Positions 1 through 14,200 of a stretch of 64,000 nucleotides of DNA are shown one piece after another. Numbering within the stretch: position 1 is the first letter of the stretch; each line of letters begins with the position of its first letter. The stretch comes from Strigamia acuminata (lineage: Eukaryota; Arthropoda; Chilopoda; Geophilomorpha; Linotaeniidae). Below the pieces are notes generated by a model that was not told the DNA's origin, made no database searches, and saw nothing but the letters and a program-made list of their open reading frames with translations. The DNA lies in assembly GCA_949358305.1 (NCBI GenBank), contig OX442314.1, positions 22,375,060-22,439,059 on the forward strand. The letters are read 5' to 3'. The position numbers and the translations under genes were made by a program.

Positions 1-294
1 ACGCCATAACAAATATGTGATTTGATCATTTTGGTGATGATACCATAAGGATTTAATGCTGGGCCCACGTTATTCTTAATGTCGATGAAAAAATCTGGCT
101 TGATTAGGGATAAGAAAATGCTGACAGAAGTATGATTGGACATTTTGGCATTGCAATTGGCCCACTGAGATGAGGAATTCGATGTCACAAAACAGCTATT
201 TGTGAAAATGTGAAGTCGGGAAAAATTTGCTTAATTTTTTGGCGATTTTGAATGGACTCGATTCGAGAAACAATAGCCTACGATTAAATGACAT

Positions 295-902
295 TAAGGG
301 GTTTCATTAAATGAGTGATTACTTGATTACTTTGATTACTTTGATTAGTTGATTATTTGATGTATCATGAGACTGGATTCAACCAATCCTGAGAATAATC
401 ATTTCATCACATAAGCAACTAATCAAGTAATCAAGTAATCATCCCAAACCATGATTTTCTGCTGACTTGGGCGATTATGAGTGCTCTCTCAACTCAAACC
501 AACATGGCGGCGCCACACCCGCTTCAGCTACACAAGGTCATAATACAATAAAGTGTGCTCAGTTTAGATTAAACTAAACACAAAAAACAAGTTAGGGAGT
601 TGCAATTGTTACTTGTAGCAACTTTTTTTTAACAATTGCTACGTATCTAGGTTACAATTTAAACAATTCCGCCCATCGGAACAATCTACGTGTTACGGTT
701 GCTCGCATCACCTTTTCAGGTTGCCCATGCACATTTGCACACAGTCATGTGACCAACACAAAAAGTCATGTGACCTTCACATAATCACACATACAAATAA
801 TCACATAATCAGATTTTTTGTTTGGCCCTCAATAATTGAGTGATTATGATTATTGCAATAATCAAAGTAATCAAGTAATCACTCATTTAATGAAACCCCT
901 TA
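295..902. mobile_element. MITE-like element with TAAGGGGTTTC inverted termini
   Basis: The left end (TAAGGGGTTTCATTAAATGA, continuing into GTGATTACTTGATTAC) is repeated in inverted orientation at the right end, up to GAAACCCCTTA. The interior is non-coding and rich in short GATTA/TAATC motifs. The ends recur at about 10590-10627 (right end only) and at 24105/25816, so this is a family. The superfamily is not determined. The flanks are TTA-rich, so the target duplication cannot be read cleanly. Confidence 0.75.
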
Positions 903-2219
903 TTATACTCTCTGGAACAGCCTACAACCTGTTCATCGATTTATTGAAATCTGGAAGTAAATGGCCCAATACTGATCTTTAGAAAGAAAAACAGCTTTAC
1001 TAAAGATCTATTTTTTGCACATACACTTAGTTTGTGGGTAAGCCTTGGGTTAGAATGACACTGACAAGTGGGAAACTTTATGGAAATTTGCTCCATGTCA
1101 GACGGCCTGGTTTTTCTGCTCGGAGTTATGGACTTGTCACCGTGTTTGTCTTATCGAAGTAACGGTGAATGTCTAACTTCGTTTGTAAATCTACCGATTG
1201 AGTGGCAGTTTTGGCCTAACAGAAATAATATGAAGTGAGCATGGAGTGTTGGGAGAGAGAGAAAGGGGAAAGAGCGTCGAGGGATTTCTTTAGGGTGAAG
1301 GTAAAGCAGATCACAGATCAAATCCGGATCAGTAAAGGGTGAATCGTTCAAGTTGAGGAGTCCATACGTCTAATCCTCCGAGAAATCTAAATGCTAATTT
1401 GTCAATCCATTCTTCACCAGTCACCATCTTGTTTTTAATCACCAAATTTGAGACAAATTTCTAGTTTTTTTTTATATCCTAAACAAAATCCTGCTCAAAT
1501 AAAGTCGAGCTTTAAAAACATATTGCTTCACTGCAAACACATACTGCTTCAGTCTGTATCCTTAATTGAATGAAGTAAGCAAACTTGTGCGGTGACTGAT
1601 GAAACGTGTAAAAGCAGAAGCAAACAAGTAAAATTGTATAAATAAAATATCCCAAATGGGAATATTATGTCACAATATATTCGAACCACAGTTTAAAGAT
1701 GAACCAATCTTTACAAACAGTAAAAAAAAATCTTCAGCATTCATTCAAGTAAAAAAAAAAGAATAAAATGTAGTTTTATCCATTTGAATTTGAAGTTTTC
1801 ATTCAGATTTAATGTATGAGAAGTGACGAGGGCTAATTCCACCACAACTACAGAAAAAAGTGATTAAAACCAAATTTATAATAATAAATGGCAATATAAT
1901 TTCTATCCTTTTCTACCTTTACCCACAATTAAGCAAAAACATTAATGCGCCACTACAATTAATTTTAACGAGCGCCTCATTTATTCCACTCTTTATCGTT
2001 TTAATGCAGTCATCAGCACCCAATTCCTCTCAAACGATCGTGTTAAACAGACTTGATTACAATTTCTAAGATAATTGACACTGTGGAGAGCTGAGCCGAG
2101 CCAAACCAAACATAACACGTGCATCCTAACCACGCCTACAGAACACGTGACTCGCTACTCTTCAGTTCTGCCTCATGAACTCGAATGCGTTTCATTGCAC
2201 GATGTGAATCCACAGAACC
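903..2219. other. Upstream region of the GPCR gene, no gene seen
   Basis: This AT-rich stretch carries only short chance reading frames. It should hold the promoter and 5' UTR of the peptide GPCR that starts at 2220. I could not pick a TATA box or transcription start with confidence. Confidence 0.4.
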
Positions 2220-5200
2220 ATGTATTCTTTGCTCAACTCGTCTACTCACTTCCCCTTCACCGATGCAGACGAGATGGATAATGAAGGCGTGTCGCAATGG
2301 ACTGCCTTACCCATGACTCTCATCTACACTTTTATACTAATTACAGGTACGTACAATATGTATAATACATCGTTAAAAACTTTTTTTTCAAGATATTTCT
2401 AAAATTTCTAAAATTTAAATTACTTTTCAATATCATGCAGAAACAAGTTTTAGACAAAACTGTACAGGCTACCGCATGTAAACAGTATCAATAACTACTG
2501 TATGTTTAATTTTATTCAAAAATGGGCATTCAAAATGTTTGTACATTTTTTGAGACACCCTTTTTCTGTTGAAATCGATTTTCCACGATAATTTGTAACG
2601 GTTTGATAAAAAAAATTGAAAAATTTTGATTAATTGATGATTTATCGTCTACATTTTTATCCTAAAATATGACCAAATCATAACATGTTTTATATCCTTT
2701 CGTAAAAACGTGTGAGCAGTATAATAATCTATAAAAATAAAATTGATTTCACCGAATAATGTGAAATTTATTTTTAAAAAAAAATGCTATTCCGTCCATG
2801 CTATTTTTCACGTAATGCAGCGAAACTAGTGAAGAGCTATTAAGAAACGAACAGCTTTCCTGCACTTCACCATAAACAAAATTAAAAATAAATAAATTAT
2901 CTAAAAACATTTTAAAAATATAAAATATTAAAATTTCCAATTAAAAAAAATATATAATTACTCTTTTTCTCTAATAGGTATCATAGGTAACCTAGGCACC
3001 TGCATCGTAATTGGCAAAATTAAATCAATGCATACCGCTACCAATTACTACCTATTCAGTTTAGCTGTATCCGATTTGCTTCTCCTGATCCTCGGTTTGC
3101 CTCAAGAAATGTATCAACTTTGGGTTCCATCGCCGTACACATTCGGAGAATTATTCTGTGTTTTCCGTGGCCTGGCCGCTGAAACTTCGAGCAACGCATC
3201 GGTTCTACTTATCACGGCCTTTACCGCCGAGCGGTACCTCGCTATATGCCATCCATTAAGAGCCCACACCTGGAGCAAATTGACCCGCGCATTGAAAGTG
3301 ATTGGAGTAATTTGGCTCGTTGCCGTTGTTTGCGCGCTGCCAGTGGCTCTACAGTTTGGAATAATTTACCCCAAGCCGGGGATTGCCGAGTGTAATGTCA
3401 AGCATTCACTCGATCCTGCGTTCGAGTTGTCGACATTTTTGTTTTTTTGCTTGCCAATGACAGTTATTTCGGTTTTGTACATTCTAATCGGATTGAAATT
3501 GCGAATGCCCAAACGCGTGCACAGCTCCAAAGGAAATAATGTTTGCATGTTGTCGTCGAATGAACGTTCTTCACCAGGAAACCAACAAACACTGTCAAGT
3601 TCCCGAAAGGCGGTATTGAAAATGCTAGGTAAGTTTGGTGTCGGAATAAATTGATTAAGGGGAAATCAAATGAATGAAAAAGGATTGATTTTTTTTTTCT
3701 TTTTTTTTTTTAAATTACAGAAACTTTTAAAGTTTTTTTTTTTTTTTTTTTTAAATTATTTTCCATTACATTAAAGCGACCCCAGATGTTTCAAAGGCTC
3801 TGGGATGGTCAGATGTCCCAATTTTGTAAAATTTTATCAAAACTGTTTAAAAAATTTAACACCTTCTGCAATTTCGATTTTTTTTAAAAAATTAAATTTA
3901 AAAATTTTTCTTGAAATTTCGTAATTTCTTATTAACTTTTTTCCGAAATTTTGAATTTTTTTATGAAAGTTTGTAAATTTAAAAATGTCAAAATATTTCA
4001 AAAGAAATTTTTTAAAAACAAAATTTTTTTTTTTTATTGAGTCCCAGTTTTTAATCCCAAAAGCTTGGGCACTCTGATTAAACAGTACCGTTAAATAGTA
4101 TTCATAGGTTAAAAAGCTCAGCTTTAATTAAAAAGCTTACATTTTCACCTCAACAATTGATGTCAGGTCACAAACGCAACTCAGGTTGCCTTTTATTGCT
4201 TTAGGACTAAATGATGAGACGCTAAAAACGCAAGGTTGCGATATTTCTTAGAATCCAAAACTTTAATGAATAATGAAACCAAAAAAATTCTTTCAAACGT
4301 TAAAAAAAAATCATTAAAACCTTTTAATTTCCTTTTCTAATGATTTCTGAAATTTCGCGAAATGTTTCCTCTAGTTGCTCATTAATTTGAAAAATAAATA
4401 TCTTCGACTTTTCTCAGATTTTACGAAAATATGAAAGATTATACCGTATTATATAATCATTAAAAAAAAACTTTTATGGCTTAATTCTAAAAATAACAAG
4501 CCTCTTTGTATAATAGATTATTATCACCACAAAGAATTAATGAAAATAAGACAGAATTATAAAAAATAAATAAATATACTGCATATAGAAATGTATAAAC
4601 CAACGAACGTGATACGCATCGCAATAGGGAAATCATTTAACTGATTATTGCTCAACAAAGTTACATGTTTCGACTCTAAAATATTTCTCAGAAGAAATTT
4701 TATTCAGAAAATCCAATAACGAATCAAATTTCTTTCAACTGTGTGTCTCAATCTCATGAGCTAAAAAAAAGAACAAAGTGATGAAAATACTTCCAACTCT
4801 GCTTATCATTGCTTTCACTATCCGTCTTAATGTTTGTCACTGACCCATTCAATAAAAATGTCACCTTTTTATATTACACCAGTAATTTTTTTGATTTTTT
4901 TCCAAATTATATTGAGTCAATAATATAGTTTAAAAGCAAAATACGATACCATTTGCAATTCTAATGTTTAAGGCCTACAATTAAATAGAGGATAATTGGA
5001 TACACATGCTATAGGTTACCGAGCTGGACATTTTGTAAAATGTAGAGGAAAAATTTGAATACTGGCGTATCGGCTACCCGACACAGCTGAATCAATAATA
5101 AATCAAATGATACTCTCCAGACTGTTGGAAATCACTGGATCGATACAAATTCAACAGTCGCAATGGTTAAGAGATTACAAGTGCTTTATTAAAATAAAAT

Positions 5201-8200
5201 ACACAGTTTATATGTATCAACACTTAGCCCTGATTGACTCTTCATACACAAAAACGTCTAATGGACGTATCTTCTCCTGGTGATGTATTGGCAGTCAAAA
5301 TACACAATGTCCAACAAATTCTCCTCTCGGACCACCCATACGTACTCACTGCGCGTTCTTTTATCCTCCTTTCAGTTTGGGCATTTTAACTAGTGCAATC
5401 TTGAGTTCGGTGAAGACGCGTTCGAGTGCCGGCCCAGCGAACGGTTCGAACGGTTTCGTCAGGAAATTCGTTAACATATCCACTTCCAGGATGTGTACGA
5501 CATTGATATTCCCTTTCTCCATATCATTCTTCACAAAGTTCAATCGTCGGTTGAAGTGTTTGGTTTGTGCGTTCTGAGGTCCTGGATGGAGTAGCTGCGT
5601 CGCAGTAAGCGATCGTTGGTTCATCTCTGATCGTGAACTGCATTGTTTTCATCAGTCCTTTGGTCCAGAATATGTCCTTTACTCCTTCGGATAGAGCGTG
5701 TAGCTAGCTTTCAGTGCTTGACGTTGCTATAATTTTTTGTTTTTTACATCTCTAATGAATTAGCGCTTCTCCATCTCAAATGATGAATCCTGAAAACAAC
5801 TTAGAGTCCACTGTTCTGTCCAAACTTGCATCCGTGTGTGCATGCAATCTTCGATATTCACTTCCGTATAAAAGTCTGTAGTCGATTGTTTTGTGTAAAT
5901 ACTTCAGGATTCGTTTCAGCGCGTTTGTAGTGGATCTGCCTTGGTCGTGCATTGTATTGGGACAATGTGCTCATTACAAAACTGAGGTCGGGTTTCGTGT
6001 TAATCGCCAGATACATCAACTTCCCAATCAATTCTTGGTAATTTCGTTGCTCGATGACTGGGCTGTCTTCGGTTTCGTCCAGATTCTGCTGCGGATCCAT
6101 TGGCGTCGTCTTCGGGTTGCATCCTTCCATGCCGTATTCCGTTAACACTCCTTGGATGTATTTGGTTTTCTGGAGGTGGATTCTGCTGTCGTCGTGACAC
6201 ACCTGAATTCCTAAGATCGACAATAACTGGCCCATGGAGATTAGTTCTACTTCATGTTTAATCTTGTCAATCACTTCTTTTTCGAATCGGTCGAATGATG
6301 CCGAAACGACTGCGTCATCCACGTAAACTCCCAAAAACATGTATTCTTTTCCTCGTCATACGAGTTTTACTTTGGCCAAAACTTGGGTTAGCTTCTCGTA
6401 CCAGCACCATCCTGACTGTTTATGTCCATAAATACTCTTGTTGAGTTTGCATAGGAGATCTGTTCCTTTCTTGTAGCCTTTAGACTGTGCCATGTAGATT
6501 TCTTTTTTGAGCTTGCCGTGCAGGGATGCCGATTGTACATCGTGTTGCGATAATTTGCTCTTCCGTTTTGCAGCTTCATTCACGAGTATTCTAAGCGTTT
6601 TGTCCTAATTTTGTCCCCATCGTTGTGTGTATCCAGCGGCTACGAGCCTTGCTTTAAAATGTTTTTCGCCGGTATTTGGATTTACTTTAACTTTGTAAAC
6701 CCATTTCGATTTGACAACTTTCTTGTTTTTTGGCAGTTCCGTCACGATCCAACCTTGGTGTCTCGCCATCCATGCCATTTCTTCATCCATGGCTTTTATT
6801 CACTCCTCGGAATTAATTGACTGTAACGCTTCTTCATGGTGTAGAGGTGGCTTGATTTCTCCCGACACATTGGCTAGCGCTCTTGATTTTATGCACAAGG
6901 ATCGTTTCACTCCTTGACATTCTCCTCTTAATTTTCATTTCCATTTGCATTTTTGTTCTCAATGTGTCGTGTATCGCTTTGGAATTTGAAATATCTGTGT
7001 GTTCTGCATCAGATCTGTCTGGATTTACGTCAGACTCAATCACATTTCAATATATTTTATCTATATTTCGATTCATCTTGATACATCTCTTCCATTTTTT
7101 GAATTATCTCGATCGAAACTCGTTCAAAGTTTTTTTCAAACTCGTCATCGCTTTCTTCAAATTTGTTGTAGAGCACCATCAAATTAGTACTATCCAACTT
7201 ATCGTAGTCATCTTAAGTTAAATGTTTTCTTTTTAAAAAGGAGACAAATCAGCTAAAATAAAACCAGCCATTGTAACAAAACTTAAATTTCTACTACAAA
7301 AATATTGAATTACTTAAATAAACGTATTCAAATGTGCATTATTATGCAAGTAAACAAGTAAAACCACTGCCTTTTTTTTTAATGCCTCAGTAATTATTTT
7401 ATCACAAGAATAAAAAATTTCACTTTGCTGATTTTTTTCTGATTTGTCTCTTTTTTAAAAAGAAAACATTTAACTTAAGATGACTAAGATAAGTTGGATA
7501 GTACTAATTTGATGATGCTCTACAACTTTGTAATTGAAAGTTTTGCTCTAACCTGATTGGTTTAGAAGTTAGCAAGTGAATAACCTTGAAAATGGCCTTT
7601 AAGGTCAAATTTGATGACATCATTGCATTGCTCTCACCCAACTTACTATACGATCGCTTCATCAAAGTTGGCCTAGATGCAATTGCTCAGGAAATATTTG
7701 AGGGGAACAGACTTTTCTTCCACCCTGCATATAACTTATAACTTATATCGACACTTAGCCTTGATTGGCTGTTACAGAAAAACGTCTAATGGACATATCT
7801 TCCAATATATTCGATATGTCCAAGCGCCTCCTGGTGAGTTATTGGCAGTCGAAATACACAATGTTCAACAAATTCTCCTCTCGGACCACCAATACTCACT
7901 ATGCGTTCTTTTATCCTTCTTTCGGTTTGGGCATATTAACTGGTGCAATCTTGAGTTTGGTCGAAATACACAATGTCCAACACAGACCACGGCTGATATT
8001 GACTTGGCTGACAAGATAATCATCGTTTGGTGACACATTATTGGGCTTTCAAGCACTCAGATTATTATACATAATTGAAATAGTCATCTTGACTACTCGA
8101 AATTCTACTCTGGTACTTGTAATCCACTCGGTTTATCAGAAAGAAAAAGAGATTTTAGTTTAAAAAGTTTGAAATAATTTTATAGTTAGTTTTTTTTTTC

Positions 8201-11200
8201 AAACTCCATTAGGAATAAAAATCTATCATTTTTAAATAATGAATTTTTAAACCCAACAGAAATGTATAAATTATAGGGAAGATGGTATAAGTTATGTCAA
8301 AACAATAAACTTTGTAATATTTCACAAATAAACATTGAGCGCAGGTATTAGAATTTAAACCACCAAATTAGCAAAATGTTTTTTTAAAAATAAATTAAAA
8401 AGAAGTATGAAAAATTAAATTGTATAATTGTATACGGTAATTACCTAATTCCCAGCATGCTTTTAAATTTCACTTTGAAGTCATATAACTAGTCACAGCT
8501 CACAAAAACCATACAAATACACTTAATTGATGAGTTTCGTTGATTGGTTTCCCAAGTTAAATTTAAGCTTTCTGGTAATTTTACTGTTGACATTTATAAA
8601 TATCCACATTAACTTCTTTAATTTACGTCCTTTAGGCAATTAAAATGTCATATTTATACAGAAAACAAATATGACATATCTAATTACCTAAAAAAAAGAG
8701 TATTCAGTAGCAGTTTCGCATTTAATGTACATTTTTCTAAGATAAAATTTATTATTCATAACATTTTTGGCGCTGTATAAACCAAACCGAACCTCCCCGT
8801 GCTTCTTTTTAGCATCAAAACATGATTCAAAACATTCCTAGCAACAGAGAACCGATCGAAAAATCCCTTTTATTTCTTCGAATTTTTTAAGATTTGTTAA
8901 AACTTCAATTGAACCGCTCTTAATTAATATTTACACAAGCAAATCACTCTTGCGCAAAACAAATTATGTTTACGATTTTTATTTTTAGCAGAAAACAGCT
9001 TTCTTTGTGCAAACACAATTCACAAAGGTCTACCGTAATAGTTTTCTGTTCTACCATTGTAAATAATTCAACGATAAATTTCTCAAAGCATATTTAATTC
9101 CACTTGTTTAAAACAACAACGACAACAACGCACGATACATTTAATTTCATGTTATCTCTCTGCCCTTCCAGTCAGGTTGCGCTCTCACAAGTGAATCGTC
9201 GATCGGAGGTCGCGACTTGAAATGTAAAGCCAAAAATAGCACAAAAACAAATTTATATTCACAAATATTTCCACCTAACCTCTAACTTCAAACGAGCAAA
9301 CTAATGAGAAACTAAATACGTAAACTTATTTTTAAAACTACCCGTACGGTATTAAAATTTTCATCACTAACTTTGTTTATCTCAACATTTCGTACTTAAA
9401 TTGCTCATAAAAACAGAAACAGACAGCATAATGTCAGAAACACACATATTTTCCACTCAAATTTCAAAATACTTTAAAATAAAAAAATAAAAATAAAAAC
9501 CTTGCAAGAACCATCTCTCAGGAGTCAGGAGCAAGCGCCAACTTCCATTCCAACACAAAGTCCCCTTGATATTTGTTGCTATACAGAAAAGAAAATGACT
9601 TGTTGAAGCGTAAATCAAGCCCTACTTGAGCCCTCCCGTCGCCCAATATGACAGATATTTCCTTGGCAGCTCCTCCGAGCTTATTTTAGCCACTTCCGCA
9701 CTCGAAGGTTTGAGCAAGCAGCAACTTGCTATGATCTTGATTCTTGACTGTAGTGGTAATAGGGAGGCAAGTTTCAAGAGAAAAAAAAAGGAAAATTGCA
9801 TGCTGTTACTGCCAATGGCATTTACACTATCGTATCTGGTCGAGTCGTAAGAATCTGCTACTCAAGCAGCATTTCTCTTTTTTTTCAGTTTCGATTTTCA
9901 CGTGACAACCAACCCATCAAGCTTTTATTTTCTTTTATAACTTTTCGAACTATGCTATTCTAAAAGACTAAAGACAGATAAGATTCTGTCGAAATTTTTT
10001 TCTTTGGTTGTTTTTGACTTTATCACCAGCACTTTGCTAAATCAGCCGAGAAAATGGATTTTTCAGAACTGTGAATCAAAAGACATTGCAAAGCACTTTC
10101 AGCCATTTGTAAAGGTCCCTTTAACCACTAATAGATCTTAGGGTTTACCCGGGAGAACATCAATTCAAGATTTCGACTTCAAAGATACTATTATTTTTGT
10201 TTTAAATACGACACCCAGTCGACATTCGGCAAGCATACAGCATACGCAAAGTAGCTGCATTCGAAAAGCGTGTTTAAAATTGCAGTTAAAACATGTTTTG
10301 TTGTTTAAATGTCGTGTGCATGCCCGTTGGGACTGAAAGCAAAATAAATAAATAAGTTAGATCGAGACAAACATACAGTAAAGCAAACAGTTTAATTTTG
10401 TTTTAAAATGCTATTTACCGTATATTATCGATTAATACACGGGCCTTTAATAGCCTGCGGACCTTGATTAATACGCGGGGTCAAAATGAGTTTTTACAAA
10501 TAAGGCGCGGGCCTTGTTTAGCGCGCGGGTCCAATTGTTACGTTTCCAAAACGTATCACAATTGTTGTTACGTCTCGGAAACGTAACAATTGTAATCAAC
10601 TAATCGCTCATTTAATAAAACCCCTTATTATTTCACCCTTGGAGAAAGGTTTAGCTGCTTTTAAATCTACAGGGTGTCTCGCCGAACACCTACCAGGTGA
10701 ATTATTTCATAATCATGTTAATTCAAAAAAACTTTTGATTTTGAATTGAAGTAAATGACATGTGACGAATTCAATGAAACATATTAAATTCATGTGACAT
10801 TGTTGCATCATTGTTTTGCAACTCGTAACTTTTAAACCAACAATGTTACGCAAAAAATGTCAATTGCAAAGTTGTAGAGCACCATCTAATTAGTCTAGAA
10901 CTGTTCTTAAAAAAATTATTTCTTACTGAAAAGTTTTGAGAAAAAAAGGTTTGAAATGTTAGTCTACTCAGCTTTGTAACCTAAAACTATCATGTGGAAT
11001 GTATTCCCAAAATAAATTATTTCCTTTCTTTTGTGTTTCCTCTCTTCTACTTACACATATGACCCAATAAAGTGTCCTAATTGAGGATTAGCTTGGTTGC
11101 CCCAATAGTTTTAGATTACAAAGCTGAGTTACAAAGCTGAGTAGACCAATGTTTCAAACCTTTTTTTCTCAAAACTTTTCAGTAAGAAATAATTTTTTTA

Positions 11201-14200
11201 AGAACAGTTCTAGACTAATTAGATGGTTCTCTACAACTTTGCAATTGACATTTTTTGCGTAGCATTGTTGGTTTAAAAGTTACGAGTTGCAAAACAGTGA
11301 TGCAACAATGTCACATGAATTTAACATGTTTCATTGAATTCGTCACACTTCATTTACTTCAATTCATAATCAAAAGTTTTTTGAATTAACATGATTACCA
11401 AATAATTCACCTGGTAGGTGTTCGGCGAGAGACCCTGTATCTACCAGGTAGCATAAAAATCCATTAAGATTCAAAGACATCAGTCTTGGCCCGGTCTCTT
11501 GACTCTGGAAAATGTGGTCAACTGTCTTGTACATCATTATTTAAAAAAAATAGACTGGGCAAATGCTGATGTCATGTCGTGTTACGTCAATGGCTTTTTG
11601 GGTCTGTGCTGCAGGGAAGGTTTTTTGTCCACGAGCGTACAGTGTTTTTGCAATAACATTAACCAACCATTTTCTTCGAAACAGTTGGTTTCTATAAAAT
11701 GAATTTTCGAATTTAAACTAAATCATGCAATGAGTTATCAAAATTATTTTTAAATTGACCTTGAAATGTGTTTTTCAAGGTCACTTTCATCGCCGCCTAA
11801 ATAATTTCCTGTTGCTCACTCAATGTAACAATTAATTATCCGCTGTCACCTCAGCACTTTACTGTATTTACACCCCAGGAGTGCTTGAAAATAAATAAAT
11901 AAATAAATAGTCTGCCTAGTATTCAATTTGGAAGAAAAAATCTTTCCGTAAAGTTTCGATGTGCCAAATTGTGAGTCAGAAAATATTTATTCAGTAAAAA
12001 GTTGTTCACGTGCATTAAAAATTACCTTTAACGTTTAACGCGTATCAGCAGTGCAGAAAAACCGTTTAGAAAGTGAATAAAAATTCCTTCCGCGATGCAA
12101 AAATTTTAAGCAAATAGACCGACCAAAGATGGTGCAACTTTACTCATAAATTTCTGCACACCTGCACACAAGATGTGAATGCATTTGCATGTCTAAATAA
12201 CTCTTCCAACCATCTATTATGAACTTAGCACTGCTGGAAAACACAGCGACAGCATTAATGTGTCTTTTATTGGTGTGTTGTTGTACTTACTCCCTGTAGT
12301 CACAGCACATCAAACACCGAAAACAAAACAAAACTGGAAGCTCTATTAGTTGTTTTTGCACGTTGCGTCATCTATTTATCTTTAGCTATTGAACGTTCGT
12401 ACTCAAAAACATGCACTTCACAAATGCTCATGGGTAATGGGTAATTGTTAAATTAGTGCCTGATCATTTATTCACAAAGACAATCCAAGACTTGCCTAAC
12501 TGTAGATCCCCCGAGAAATTCTGGCTACATATCTGCTTGTTTCCAGGAGCGCTGGCAAAATACGTTTAATCGTTGTTTAAAAGATTAAAGAATTAAAGAG
12601 AGTTAAAAGCAAATGCAGCGATATACCAATAAGGTTTCTGGTTTCCTGTACTTTTAAATGTCCCGAGACTCGAGAGGTAACTTTTAAAAATTCCTGGAAA
12701 TTCCTGGGACTCGGAAAATTTAAAAAAAAATTATAAATGTACAAAACACAAAATATAAAAAAGAAAACACTATCTCAAAAATAACTAATTTTTAAGCGCA
12801 TTCAATCCACCATACCTTTCTGCTGTCCTGATTACTGCAAGAATTGATGAGGCGAAGGCGACTGACGAGTCGGGAGTCACGATCGGAAAGAAAATGCGCT
12901 CGTGGTCGTGAAAAATCGGCGGTAAAACATAAACAAAAGATAATATTTCGATATTAATATCGGTTTAATATCGAATTATCGTCTTATGTTTGTTTTCTGT
13001 CAACTTTTTGTCTATAACCGCACTTTAATTCCGTCGTGACTCTAGATTCGTGAGTTGCCTTCGCTTCATCATTTTTTGCTGTAATTACAGCTAGACAGGA
13101 CGAGGAAATGCACTTAAAAATTAATTATTTTGAAATAAAATTCAATATTTTTTTTAATTTTATTTTTCACTTTAATCTTTACATTTATTATACTACATAC
13201 TTTAACTTTCAATTTTTTGATAGACTGGTGGAAAAATACCCACAGTTTCTGATTTTCACACTTGTCGCATTACGTTACGTTGTTATGTTGCGTTATCTTT
13301 CGTTATCGCATGGAAAATCGCAACACCTTATTTTTGGGACCGCGCATGCAGTACGCGGACATGCCTACAATTCGCGCCCGATATCTTGATGCTAAATTCA
13401 CTCTTGGTCACTTCCCGGGCACACCGATCAGATTCGGGACCCGCAACTCCACCTGGTTGTGGGGAACCATGCCAGGTCCACACGCAGTGTATGGAGCTGC
13501 TTACCATAATAAGCTTAATGTGTACATTGTGTCATGCAAGAAAGTGATCAGCGCAGGGGCAGCCGGTCACACCATGATGTGGGTTGTGAGCACCCATGAA
13601 TTAACTACCTTCAGTTAGCTGAATAAAAAGGGTGCTTGACTTTGCACAACTTCTTGCATTTGCACCGAGAAGTAAAAAAAGAAACAAATAAAACCCAGTT
13701 GGAGATGGGTGGCAGATGTTCTTGCCATAGAAACAGTACCACAATCAGACAAGAATAAGAAACAATTAGGATTCCCAGCAGGTCACCCATTCAAGTACTG
13801 CACTGACCAAATCCAGTGCTCTTTATTCTTGGGAGAACATGTGGCCGGCACAGTGTGTCGTCCCCATCCCAAAAACAAAATTCATTTAATCAAATTTGCA
13901 AATATGAATTGAAATCAGCTCCTTGTAGTGTTAAATCTGCTTAAAAATGTCAGTGGATTTGTCGAATATCCAATGGGGCTTGAAAGTTTCATCATTGAGT
14001 AATACACTCGAAACTCTCTATAACGAATCGCGATATAACGAATTATCGACATAACGAATACCTGAAAATGGCTGGTTTGGTTGACTAGCAATAGAACACC
14101 ATGTAAAAAAATTTCGGTATAACGAATTCTCGTTATAACGAATCGATTTTTCCGGTCCTTGCGATTCGCTATAAAGAGTTTTGACTGTAGAAAAAATTAA

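Noticed and set aside
7677-7740. Plus-strand peptide resembling a copia RNase H segment (LLRKYLRGTDF)
   Set aside because: Too short, and opposite to the orientation of the neighbouring copia sequence; not supported.
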